In this document: in pieces, positions 1 through 7,921 of the stretch
Layout: every line of letters begins with the position of its first letter
How positions within the stretch are numbered: the first letter of the stretch is position 1
Assembly: GCA_943354165.1 (NCBI GenBank)
Contig: CALRBH010000010.1
Coordinates: forward strand, 1-34,057
Direction: 5' to 3'
Source of the DNA: Candidatus Uhrbacteria bacterium RIFOXYB12_FULL_58_10
Lineage (GTDB): Bacteria; Patescibacteriota; Patescibacteriia; UBA9934; GWF2-40-263
Length of the DNA stretch: 34,057 bases
Translations under genes and position numbers: made by a program
The notes under the pieces: generated by a model
What the model was told of the DNA's origin: nothing
Seen by the model: the letters and a program-made list of their open reading frames with translations, nothing else
Database searches by the model: none

Positions 1-3000
1 GATCTCTTCCCCATCGGCTCCCTTCACGGGTTTTTTATTTCCCTTGCGCGAAACTTTTCCGGAGACGATCAGGATCGAATCAGGCACGATGACATGTTTG
101 AATTCCGCATACGTGCGCGGGAAGACAATCACTTCGATTTTTCCGACACGATCTTCAAGACCGACGAACGCCATCTCGTCGCCCTTCTTGGTGAGGATGG
201 GTTTTACGGTCGAAATGACTCCGCCCACGCGCACGTTATCCGCTTCCTTGGCGTTCGCGAGTTCGATGCACGGAAGGATGAGCCCTTCGAGGGCTTTGGC
301 GATGTCGTTGAACGGATGACTCGAAACATAGAGGCCGAGCAGATCCTTTTCCCAGGCGAGGATTTCTCGCATCGGGGCGGGAGGGGCCTCCTTGAGGGTG
401 AGCGGCGATGAGCTGATGGACGGCGCGCCGGCGAACAGCGAAACCTGGCTCGCCTCGCGTTCGCGGGCGGCAGTCTTGTTGAGCATGAGAATGCGGTCCA
501 TGTTCTCGAGAAGCTGTGCACGTTCGCCGAAACGATCGAGAGCTCCTGTTCGAATCAACACATCGAGCGACTTCTTATTGAACGCGCGATGTTCGATGCG
601 ACGCGCGACGTCGGCCAGATCTTTGAACGGGCCACGAGCTTTTCGTTCCGTGATGATGCAATCGACAACTTCCTCCCCCATTCCCTTGATGGCAACGAGA
701 CCGAAGCGGATGTGCGTATCGTCCACGTATGTGAAGTTCGCGAGCGATTCGTTGAGGTCTGGGGCGAGGACTTCAATCCCCATGCGGTTGCATTCGTGCA
801 CGGCGAGCGCGATGGTTTCGAGGTCGGCGGATTCGGCGGTCATGAGGGAGGTCATGTACTCGGCCGGGTAGTTCGCCTTCATGTACGCGGTGTCGTACGC
901 GATCATGCCGTAGCTTGCTGCGTGCGAGTTGTGGACAACGATGTCGTTTGCGACGAAGTTGTGACTTCCAGGCACCTCCAGATCATAGGTCATCTCTTTT
1001 CCCGAAGGGGTGATGGAGACGATTTCATCCCAATAGACATCACTCTGTGCAAGATCATGGAGATCCTTGAACTTCAAAACCGTAGCTATGCGCGCAAGAA
1101 CGGAACGCGTGTATCCGATACGACGCGCATCGTACGCGAATAATCGAACGGCGAGTCCTGTGACCTTGCTTACCTCGGTCGGTGTCATGTTCCGCGCCCC
1201 CATTTCTGCCCGCAGGAGTTTGTATACTTCGACAGGAACAATATCTTTTGTCCCGCGCGCAATGACTCCTTCTCGTCCGGCGTACGCTTTTTCCAATCGT
1301 CGGACGATCGACTCAAGTGCCTTACGCTTACGCGGCAGCAACCGACGACCGATCGTGACCGCGAATCGCTCGACCTGTTCACACGACGAAACATGCACGG
1401 TGTATCCAACCTTATGACCACCTCGATATCTGAATGATTTCGTGTGAATCGTCGAACAAATGCCGATCCTTAAAAGCAGATGTTGAAGTTGCGATGCAAG
1501 CTCCTTAGAGCTTGTCGCGTAAAAGATCTGTCCACCCTTGTCCGGATGCACGCAGCCATCTCCCTGCCACATCGCCGAAATCAGTTCGATGAGTTCCTGT
1601 TCGTCCAGTCGATACACGATGTCCGGCAGCATCTTCTCCGTCGCAGTCTTTCCCATGAGCCCGAGATCATCGAGCCAAAGACGAAGGGTGTTTCCCTTCT
1701 TTTGATCTGCTTGACCGATATAGACCGCGGCAGTGGATTTAGATCGATCGATCGTTACCTTCGTATTCTTGAAAACAGCCACCGCACGTATGAAATCCGC
1801 AATCTCGTCTTCTTGCGTGGAATAGTAATAGACGCCGTGCGGATGACAGAGATTGCCTTCCGCGATGAGATATCCAAGTACGCGCCATCGACGAATGTCT
1901 TCGTCGGTTCCTGACCCAGGAGGGAGCGATCGCGCCACCGCAATGCGATCACCTGTCGACAGCCCGTCAACCCGAGTCCATCCCTCCATCTTCAAGAATG
2001 GATGATTTGCAGTTGCGCGAATCGAACGACCCGAACGCGTGCGAATTTCGAACACCGGCTTCACCCCATTTTGTACGACCACTGATCGCGTCTCGGCACT
2101 GAGGGTAAAATTCGACTTCAGTGCGACCACGTTCCCTTTCGAACCTTTTTCAAAAAGTTCTGCGAGTGTCTGGTACGCACCTGTTTTCGGATTCATCACC
2201 CGCGTATCACCCGTCAAACACTTGTTAAAACCATACGCCGCAAACGGCTCGATGAGTTTCCAAAGTTCCTGACCTTTCTTTTCTGAAAGTCCATTCGTCA
2301 AAAACCCCTTTAGAAGTTTTTCTTTCTGAGCTGCCATCTCCTCTGGAATCTTCTTTCCCATCGCCTTACGCAACTTATCCGCGTCCAACCACGAATATCC
2401 CCCGAGCTTGATCGCGGTCAACATGACGTCATCCTGGTACACGATGACGCCATAAGAGCCCTCGATGATTTCTTTCATCCGAGGGTCGAGATACGTGATG
2501 AGCTTGGGATCGCGCTTGCGGCGGATGTATTCTGGAATGGATTCGATCGGGCCCGGGCGGTAGAGCGCCACCATGACCATGATGTCCTCGATACGCGTTG
2601 GCTTCAGCTCCATGAGGTACTTGGTCATTCCATCGCCGTTCAGCTGGAACGTCCCCATGGTGAAGCCGTTTGCGAGCAGCTCGAACGTCTTCGCATCTTC
2701 AACGGGAATCGTTTCAAGGACGATGTTCACGCCCTTCGTCTTCTTCACGAGCGCAATGGCGTCTCCAAGAATCGAGAGGTTGCGGATCCCGAGGAAGTCC
2801 ATCTTGAGGAGGCCGGCGGCTTCCACGGCTTTCATTTCGTACTGCGTGATCACCTTACCTTCGCGCGTATCGATCTGCAGCGGAGTGAAGTCCGTGAGCG
2901 CGGTTGGCGAAATCACGGTTCCGGCGGCGTGGATGGAAACGTGGCGCGCACAACCTTCAATCTGGCGAGCAAGGTCGATGACGCGGCGGGCGCTGGTATT

Positions 3001-4461
3001 GGTGTCGTACAGGCGCTTCAGGTCTGGAGTCTCAAGAAGCGCGCGGTCGAGCGTCATGGGGAATCCCTGGCTCCCCATTGGCACCATCTTCGCTAATTGA
3101 TCGACGAACGTCAGAGGTTCGCCAAGTGCACGGCCGACGTCGCGCACGCTTCCGCGGGCCAACATGGTTCCAAACGTACAGATCTGCGCCACGCGGTCAG
3201 CGCCGTATTTGCTGCGCACATATTCCAAAACTTCGTCGCGACGGTTATCCGCGAAGTCGGCATCGACGTCTGGCGCACTCGGACGTTCAGGATTCAGGAA
3301 GCGTTCGAATGGAAGCTTGTAGTGCAACGGATCGACGGTGGAAATGCCGATCGCAAAGGAGACGAGACTTCCTGCGGCCGATCCACGCGTCGTCGTCACG
3401 ATGCCGTTTCTGCGCGACCACTCGATGTAGTCGGAGACGATCAAAAAGTACGGCGCGAAGCCTTTTGCGTCGATGACGGAAAGTTCGTAGTTGATGCGAT
3501 CGATCACCACCTGATCAACGACCTTCACCTTCCCTTTGATTTCTTCAAACGCACGCTCCCGCAGCACGTCGAGAAAGGTCTTCCCTTCAGGAATCTTAAA
3601 GTCGGCGAAGTTCCACTTGCCGAGGTCCATGGTGACATTACATCGATCTGCAATCTTGCGAGTATTTTCGATCGCTTCGGGAACATCCTTGAACCGCTCA
3701 ATCATGTACGCGGTCGAAACCATCGACGCGTCGTACTCGTACTGCGACAAACGATCGAAGTCCTCGAGCGTCTTCCCGCCTTTAATACAATTCAAAACTT
3801 TCCAGGCTTCGACGTCACTCGGCTTTAAATAGAGCGTAGACTTCGTAGCGACGACGGGAATGTTGAGCGCCTTCCCCATTTCGATGAGCTGCGCGTTCAC
3901 GGCTTCCTGTTCAGGAATCTCTGGACGATCGACGAGCTCGAGGAAAAAATTTCCTTCGCCGAAAATCTCGACGTAGGTTTTTGCTAACGCTTCGGCACGC
4001 GTTCGATCGTGGATGTTCAACATCTCTTCGATCTCCCCCATGTGTCCGCCCGAGAGCGCGATGAGACCCTTGCTGTGCAATCGCAAAACTTCGTGGTCGA
4101 TGCGCGGCTTGTAATAGAAGCCTTCGAGGAAACCGATCGAGGAGAGGATCACGAGGTTGCGATAGCCTTCATTATTCTCTGCGAGAAGCACGAGACGATT
4201 CGGACGCGAGTCGATGCGATGGCGTTTCTGCGCGCGGCCGTCCTTTCCGATATACGCGTCCATCCCGATGATCGGCTTCACCCCTGCCTCCGTGGCCTTC
4301 TGGTAAAACTCGATGGCGCCGTACAGCGTGCCATTGTCCGTGACGGCCACCGCGTCCTGCTCCAGCTTCTGCACATGCGCAATCAGCTTCTTCACCTTGG
4401 GCAAGGCTTCAAGAAGGGAGTAGTGGGAGTGGGTGTGCAGGTGGATGAACGGCGAGGGCAT
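1..4461 (-). CDS. dnaE: DNA polymerase III subunit alpha, interrupted by an in-frame intein; C-terminal end runs off the left edge of the window
   Basis: Minus-strand frame open from ATG at 4461 to position 1. PHP start MPSPFIHLHTHSHYSLLEALPKV; polymerase motifs TTRGSAAGSLVSFAIGI, PDVDADFADNRRDEV, YRPGPIESIPEYIRRK, YGVIVYQDDVM, FAAYGFNK//SHAASYGMIAYDTAYMKANYPAEYM. Missing from the ORF track because there is no stop inside the window. Confidence 0.97.
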   Translation of the reverse strand, partial: MPSPFIHLHTHSHYSLLEALPKVKKLIAHVQKLEQDAVAVTDNGTLYGAIEFYQKATEAGVKPIIGMDAYIGKDGRAQKRHRIDSRPNRLVLLAENNEGYRNLVILSSIGFLEGFYYKPRIDHEVLRLHSKGLIALSGGHMGEIEEMLNIHDRTRAEALAKTYVEIFGEGNFFLELVDRPEIPEQEAVNAQLIEMGKALNIPVVATKSTLYLKPSDVEAWKVLNCIKGGKTLEDFDRLSQYEYDASMVSTAYMIERFKDVPEAIENTRKIADRCNVTMDLGKWNFADFKIPEGKTFLDVLRERAFEEIKGKVKVVDQVVIDRINYELSVIDAKGFAPYFLIVSDYIEWSRRNGIVTTTRGSAAGSLVSFAIGISTVDPLHYKLPFERFLNPERPSAPDVDADFADNRRDEVLEYVRSKYGADRVAQICTFGTMLARGSVRDVGRALGEPLTFVDQLAKMVPMGSQGFPMTLDRALLETPDLKRLYDTNTSARRVIDLARQIEGCARHVSIHAAGTVISPTALTDFTPLQIDTREGKVITQYEMKAVEAAGLLKMDFLGIRNLSILGDAIALVKKTKGVNIVLETIPVEDAKTFELLANGFTMGTFQLNGDGMTKYLMELKPTRIEDIMVMVALYRPGPIESIPEYIRRKRDPKLITYLDPRMKEIIEGSYGVIVYQDDVMLTAIKLGGYSWLDADKLRKAMGKKIPEEMAAQKEKLLKGFLTNGLSEKKGQELWKLIEPFAAYGFNKCLTGDTRVMNPKTGAYQTLAELFEKGSKGNVVALKSNFTLSAETRSVVVQNGVKPVFEIRTRSGRSIRATANHPFLKMEGWTRVDGLSTGDRIAVARSLPPGSGTDEDIRRWRVLGYLIAEGNLCHPHGVYYYSTQEDEIADFIRAVAVFKNTKVTIDRSKSTAAVYIGQADQKKGNTLRLWLDDLGLMGKTATEKMLPDIVYRLDEQELIELISAMWQGDGCVHPDKGGQIFYATSSKELASQLQHLLLRIGICSTIHTKSFRYRGGHKVGYTVHVSSCEQVERFAVTIGRRLLPRKRKALESIVRRLEKAYAGREGVIARGTKDIVPVEVYKLLRAEMGARNMTPTEVSKVTGLAVRLFAYDARRIGYTRSVLARIATVLKFKDLHDLAQSDVYWDEIVSITPSGKEMTYDLEVPGSHNFVANDIVVHNSHAASYGMIAYDTAYMKANYPAEYMTSLMTAESADLETIALAVHECNRMGIEVLAPDLNESLANFTYVDDTHIRFGLVAIKGMGEEVVDCIITERKARGPFKDLADVARRIEHRAFNKKSLDVLIRTGALDRFGERAQLLENMDRILMLNKTAAREREASQVSLFAGAPSISSSPLTLKEAPPAPMREILAWEKDLLGLYVSSHPFNDIAKALEGLILPCIELANAKEADNVRVGGVISTVKPILTKKGDEMAFVGLEDRVGKIEVIVFPRTYAEFKHVIVPDSILIVSGKVSRKGNKKPVKGADGEEI
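928..2220 (-). other. LAGLIDADG intein within DnaE (431 codons)
   Basis: Begins CLTGDTRV after extein ...YGFNK; block B-like TANHPFLKMEGWTRVDGL; LAGLIDADG-like LGYLIAEGNL and LISAMWQGDGC; C-terminal YDLEVPGSHNFVANDIVVHN followed by +1 Ser (SHAASYGMIAY). Frame preserved (1293 nt). Confidence 0.95.
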
Positions 4462-4519
4462 ACAGTTGACCCGCAAGGCAGATACAGGCACACTTTGCCC
4501 CGTCCACAGGAGGTTTGCA

Positions 4520-5398
4520 ATGGACGAACAATTTGCTCTTTTTCTCAAGACCTTTGCCGCCGGGCTCGCCGGCATCCTCATTCCGCTCATCGGCGCGAGA
4601 GAGTCCGTTCTGATCTGGCTCGGAAAGGAGGTTCGTTATTGGTCGTGGCGGCCGTTCTCGCCCAACTGGATTACGGTCTACAGCCTGGTCGGAACGCTGA
4701 CGGCGTTCGTGATCTACTTTCTTGGATACCCAGTCATTGGGGTTCCGCTCGCCTGTTTTGCCGGAATTCTGGATCGGCTCGACGGACGGTCGGCAAGCGC
4801 GTTTGGCGACGCACTTTCTCCTCCCTCCGCTTGGCACCCAAAGCACAAGAAGCACACGAGCATCTATGTCCTCATGGCGCCCGGGGTCAAGAAAGACGGG
4901 ACGAAGTTTTCCACGGAAGTCTGGGACGACACGACGTTCGGCCGCTGGTGGTTCGAGATGAACTTCCTCGGCGGAACGGAACTCGGCATGGTCCTTGATC
5001 CCGCCATGGACAAGATCAAGTGTCTCGTGATCATGGGAGGGTTCGCCACAACCGGTCTCATACCACCCTGGCTCGTGATCGGCCTGTGCATCCCTGAGAT
5101 ATTCGGTACGCTCCTGCGGCGGCCGTTCCATCTCTTTGCCCGGTATCAGTCCGGACCCAAAGCCACGTTCATCGGAAAGTGGAAGGCCTTGTTCCAGTGG
5201 GTGACGATCATGATAGCGGTCCCCTTCCACCAGGGATGGGTCTCACACGGTTGGACGCTCAAGGAGCAGCAGTATCTTCTTGGCAACCTGCTTACGTCCT
5301 GCATCATCCTTGCCGGCATTTCGTCCGTCACGAGACTGCGGTATGTGCGCAATACGGACATGCTTAAAAAACTCGACAAGAGCATGTCGCATGAGTGA
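4520..5398 (+). CDS. CDP-alcohol phosphatidyltransferase-like membrane protein with an enlarged catalytic loop
   Basis: RBS aggagg upstream of ATG 4520; multiple TM segments; split motif LDRLDGRSAS ... GMVLDPAMD resembling D-x2-DG-x2-AR-x8-G-x3-D-x3-D. Confidence 0.7.
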   Translation: MDEQFALFLKTFAAGLAGILIPLIGARESVLIWLGKEVRYWSWRPFSPNWITVYSLVGTLTAFVIYFLGYPVIGVPLACFAGILDRLDGRSASAFGDALSPPSAWHPKHKKHTSIYVLMAPGVKKDGTKFSTEVWDDTTFGRWWFEMNFLGGTELGMVLDPAMDKIKCLVIMGGFATTGLIPPWLVIGLCIPEIFGTLLRRPFHLFARYQSGPKATFIGKWKALFQWVTIMIAVPFHQGWVSHGWTLKEQQYLLGNLLTSCIILAGISSVTRLRYVRNTDMLKKLDKSMSHE

Positions 5399-5418
5399 AA
5401 CGTACCGCACGAACGAAC

Positions 5419-5447
5419 GGAGACCCTTCAAGGGTCTCCGATTTTTT
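5419..5447 (+). terminator. Rho-independent terminator
   Basis: GGAGACCCTT/AAGGGTCTCC hairpin followed by ATTTTTTCTC. Confidence 0.8.
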
Positions 5448-5450
5448 CTC

Positions 5451-5479
5451 TTGACCAAGCGGGTTTTCTCTGGTAGATT
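5451..5479 (+). promoter_or_regulatory. Sigma70-like promoter for the 5510 gene
   Basis: TTGACC-N17-TAGATT immediately after the upstream terminator; ggaggt RBS at 5501 before ATG 5510. Confidence 0.6.
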
Positions 5480-5509
5480 CTTTCCGTCCAAAAAAAAATA
5501 GGAGGTCAC

Positions 5510-5959
5510 ATGGATACGTTCAGCTCGTTGCTTCCGTACTTCGCCGCCGCCATCCTAAGTTTTCTCACACCGCTCGTGATTGGCGCCCCGGCCGTCCTCA
5601 GGCACTTCGGTTCACAAACGGCTAGGGGGACCTTTCGCCCGTACGCACCTACCTGGATCGCCCTCTACGGGCTGTCCGGAACCGTGGCGGGAATCGTCCT
5701 GTGGTTCCACGACCTTCCCATCGCGGGAATCGTGTTCGTCTGCGCCGGCAATTCGTTTGGACTCCTCGCGAGCAGTATGGCGGACGCCATGCATCGATCG
5801 TTCGACGAAGAAACCGCCTGGCTGCCTCAAAAGACCGGCGTGCGCCGCTGGTGGAAGGAGATGAACTTTGGCGGGACGACCGCCCTTGGCAACATGCTCA
5901 TTCCAAACTGTCTTGGAATCCAATGGACAATACTCGTCCTCGTCACGCTCTTGCACTGA
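5510..5959 (+). CDS. Short membrane paralogue of the 4520-5398 protein lacking the catalytic aspartates
   Basis: Aligns with the upstream gene: RPYAPTWIALYGLSGTVAGIVLWFHDLPIAGI vs RPFSPNWITVYSLVGTLTAFVIYFLGYPVIGV; RRWWKEMNFGGTTALGNMLIPNCLGI vs GRWWFEMNFLGGTELGMVLDPAMDKI. Confidence 0.75.
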   Translation: MDTFSSLLPYFAAAILSFLTPLVIGAPAVLRHFGSQTARGTFRPYAPTWIALYGLSGTVAGIVLWFHDLPIAGIVFVCAGNSFGLLASSMADAMHRSFDEETAWLPQKTGVRRWWKEMNFGGTTALGNMLIPNCLGIQWTILVLVTLLH

Positions 5960-5981
5960 GGCCACCTGGCCTCGTTTTTTT
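5958..5981 (+). terminator. Rho-independent terminator overlapping the stop codon of the 5510 gene
   Basis: GAGGCC-ACCT-GGCCTC followed by GTTTTTTTATT. Confidence 0.75.
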
Positions 5982-7443
5982 ATTCTGCCGCTTCCAAGAA
6001 CTTCCGATACAGCTCAACCATCGCAAGCGTGTCGCGTTCGCAATAGGCAAGCATGTCGCGCTTCAGTGCTTCCTTTTGCTTCTTAGGCGTCGACGGATCA
6101 GTGAGAATCGCCCAGCTTGCGGAGGCTGTACCACCTTCTTGAATCACAAGATCGGAATACGAAAGCTCTGGCACCATCACCGGCAAAACTTTCTTGAGCG
6201 ACGCGCTGCCGTCGAAGCGGCTATCGATGTAGAGGCCGCCCATGACGATCTGCATGAGGTCGAACATCCGCTCATTCATAGATCGAAGTGCCTTCGCATG
6301 CTTCGGAACCATCTCCCCGAGCTCCTCGTTCCGCGACGCTTCGAACCGTTGATTCCAGACGATGACGCTCCCCACGGGGCCGACGTCCTTCACGAGCGCA
6401 TCCGCGATGGCCTTTGCCGGATCGGTAAACGTCTCGTGGATGTACTCCTTCTGTTCGAGCTTCCCCTTGGGCGTCCGTAGGATGTGAACGGAGTACTGGA
6501 ACGTCATTTGCTGGTACGGCCGGTAGCCGTCGAACACGGGGATGGCAGGAAAGGACGTTTCGTAATCGAGGAAGTAGAGCGGATAGGTGAGTTCCCCAAG
6601 CTCGCTCTTGATTCCCTCCTTATCGATTTCCACGACAGACTTCGTGCTCTTCTTTGGCAGCACGACGTCTCCGAGCGATTCCAAAATGTCCGTCGGCATC
6701 TGCTTGGGCTTAATGAGCCCGCGCTCGAGAAACGCCTTGAGACGCTTAGGAGGAAGCGCCGGCGCGATGGAATAGATCGTCTCATGAGGAATCTCGCCGA
6801 TGTACAGCGGGAGGAACTCGCAGGAGCCCGGAGACGAGCATGACTTGAGCAGCTCAAGTCCGGCTTCCTCGGTGAGGGCAAGCGTCTTTTTCGCCTTTGT
6901 GATTTCCTTGCGCGCCATCGGCAGCGCGTCCATGACCTGCTTGGTAATGTCCTCCGATGTGAGAATCTGATGCGGATCGATCTCCCCGTCCTTTACGTAC
7001 TGGTTGTTGATGTGGACCAGAAACGTCTTCCCGATGGTGAGCCCGGCGCCCTCAAGGCAAATGCGCTGGAACGCGAGGTCGAATATGTGGTCCTTATGTA
7101 CGCTGGTCGACGACTTCACTTCAAGAATGTCCCACCCCTTGCCACGCTTCACCAAAATATCGCACCGGCAGGTGAGCCCGTCCTTCCCAAACGTCGGCTG
7201 GAACAACACCTTCGCACCCGACTCAATCGCTGCCTTAGTGTTCCGCGCACCCGTCTCATTAAACCCAGAAATCTCCACGCCGTTCGGAAACAGGTTCTTG
7301 GCGAACACGTCCACCTTGTTCCCTTCGTCAAAGATGCGCTGCAACGCCGCATCGATTTCAGGAAGCAAATCCGGCCGCTGCTTGATGAGCCAGAGCTGGC
7401 AGGAGCATTCGAGGAAGCGGAGGAAGTGGGATTTGGTGAGCAT
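5980..7443 (-). CDS. DUF2779-type protein: Cas4-like PD-(D/E)XK nuclease fused to DEDD/RNase H-like exonuclease
   Basis: N-terminal CDILVKRGKGWDILEVKSS (D...ExK); Cys pairs ECSC and SCSSPGSC; C-terminal YFLDYETSFPAIPVFDGYRPYQ, VWNQRFEASR, YCERDTLAMVELY. Confidence 0.8.
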   Translation of the reverse strand: MLTKSHFLRFLECSCQLWLIKQRPDLLPEIDAALQRIFDEGNKVDVFAKNLFPNGVEISGFNETGARNTKAAIESGAKVLFQPTFGKDGLTCRCDILVKRGKGWDILEVKSSTSVHKDHIFDLAFQRICLEGAGLTIGKTFLVHINNQYVKDGEIDPHQILTSEDITKQVMDALPMARKEITKAKKTLALTEEAGLELLKSCSSPGSCEFLPLYIGEIPHETIYSIAPALPPKRLKAFLERGLIKPKQMPTDILESLGDVVLPKKSTKSVVEIDKEGIKSELGELTYPLYFLDYETSFPAIPVFDGYRPYQQMTFQYSVHILRTPKGKLEQKEYIHETFTDPAKAIADALVKDVGPVGSVIVWNQRFEASRNEELGEMVPKHAKALRSMNERMFDLMQIVMGGLYIDSRFDGSASLKKVLPVMVPELSYSDLVIQEGGTASASWAILTDPSTPKKQKEALKRDMLAYCERDTLAMVELYRKFLEAAE

Positions 7444-7456
7444 GGGCGTGGGAGCG

Positions 7457-7511
7457 TAGGCGTTAGGCTTTAGGCGTTAGGCTTTAGGCGTTAGGCCGGA
7501 GGAAGAAGCGA
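7457..7511. repeat. GGCGTTAGGC-word repeat, partial copy
   Basis: taggcgttaggctttaggcgttaggctttaggcgttaggccggagg: tandem GCGTTAGGCTTTAG units. Confidence 0.85.
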
Positions 7512-7680
7512 GTTTTTTCCTACGGCCGAGCTCAGCTGAAGTGTGATTCATTGCTTCTAATCTTGCTAGTAATTCCTCAACGGGAATTCCACCCTTTCGG
7601 AATTTTGTGAAATCAATAACGGTTTCCCATTTTTCAGTTGTTGCATTTTTTGCAACAACTGCTTCTTGGTTCGATTTCAT
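7477..7680 (-). CDS. Small hypothetical protein; C-terminus encoded by repeat sequence
   Basis: ATG at 7680: MKSNQEAVVAKNATTEKWETVIDFTKFRKGGIPVEELLARLEAMNHTSAELGRRKKLASSSGLTPKA; last residues lie in the GGCGTTAGGC repeat. Confidence 0.55.
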   Translation of the reverse strand: MKSNQEAVVAKNATTEKWETVIDFTKFRKGGIPVEELLARLEAMNHTSAELGRRKKLASSSGLTPKA

Positions 7681-7710
7681 ACCATTCAATCATACACTTC
7701 TTCCCCCAAC

Positions 7711-7738
7711 GCAAAAAGCGGCCGGAGCCGCTTTTTAA
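7711..7738 (-). terminator. Rho-independent terminator (stem readable on both strands)
   Basis: AAAAAGCGGC-CGGA-GCCGCTTTTT. Confidence 0.75.
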
Positions 7739-7741
7739 AAT

Positions 7742-7921
7742 TTACTTTGATTGCATTTTCTCGTACTGCTCAACGAGCTCACGCTGTTCACGGTTAGCCG
7801 CTTGGATGGCGTTCCGAAACACTTTCTTTTTTTCTTGTGCGGAAGCGGAAGTGAAAAACTCCGAAAAATCGCTTTTCGGCTTAGAGATTCCTTTAAAAAA
7901 CTGCGTAAGATACGCGATCAT
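7742..7921 (-). CDS. 59-aa ORF translationally coupled to the zeta-toxin gene (below the ORF-track cutoff)
   Basis: ATGA overlap with the upstream stop (7918-7921); MIAYLTQFFKGISKPKSDFSEFFTSASAQEKKKVFRNAIQAANREQRELVEQYEKMQSK; followed by a terminator. Confidence 0.6.
   Translation of the reverse strand: MIAYLTQFFKGISKPKSDFSEFFTSASAQEKKKVFRNAIQAANREQRELVEQYEKMQSK

Noticed and set aside
44-4998. Numerous plus-strand ORFs (e.g. 94-411, 589-1143, 3097-3828, 4009-4998)
   Set aside because: Antisense to the continuous dnaE frame on the minus strand; compositionally Arg/Ser/His-rich shadow ORFs.
4409-5230. 273-aa minus-strand ORF
   Set aside because: Overlaps the dnaE start and is antisense to the phosphatidyltransferase-like gene, which has a clear RBS and motifs.
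5510-5959. Simple pseudogene call for the short phosphatidyltransferase paralogue
   Set aside because: It has an intact frame, good promoter and RBS, and its own terminator; loss is confined to catalytic residues and length, so pseudoenzyme is preferred.
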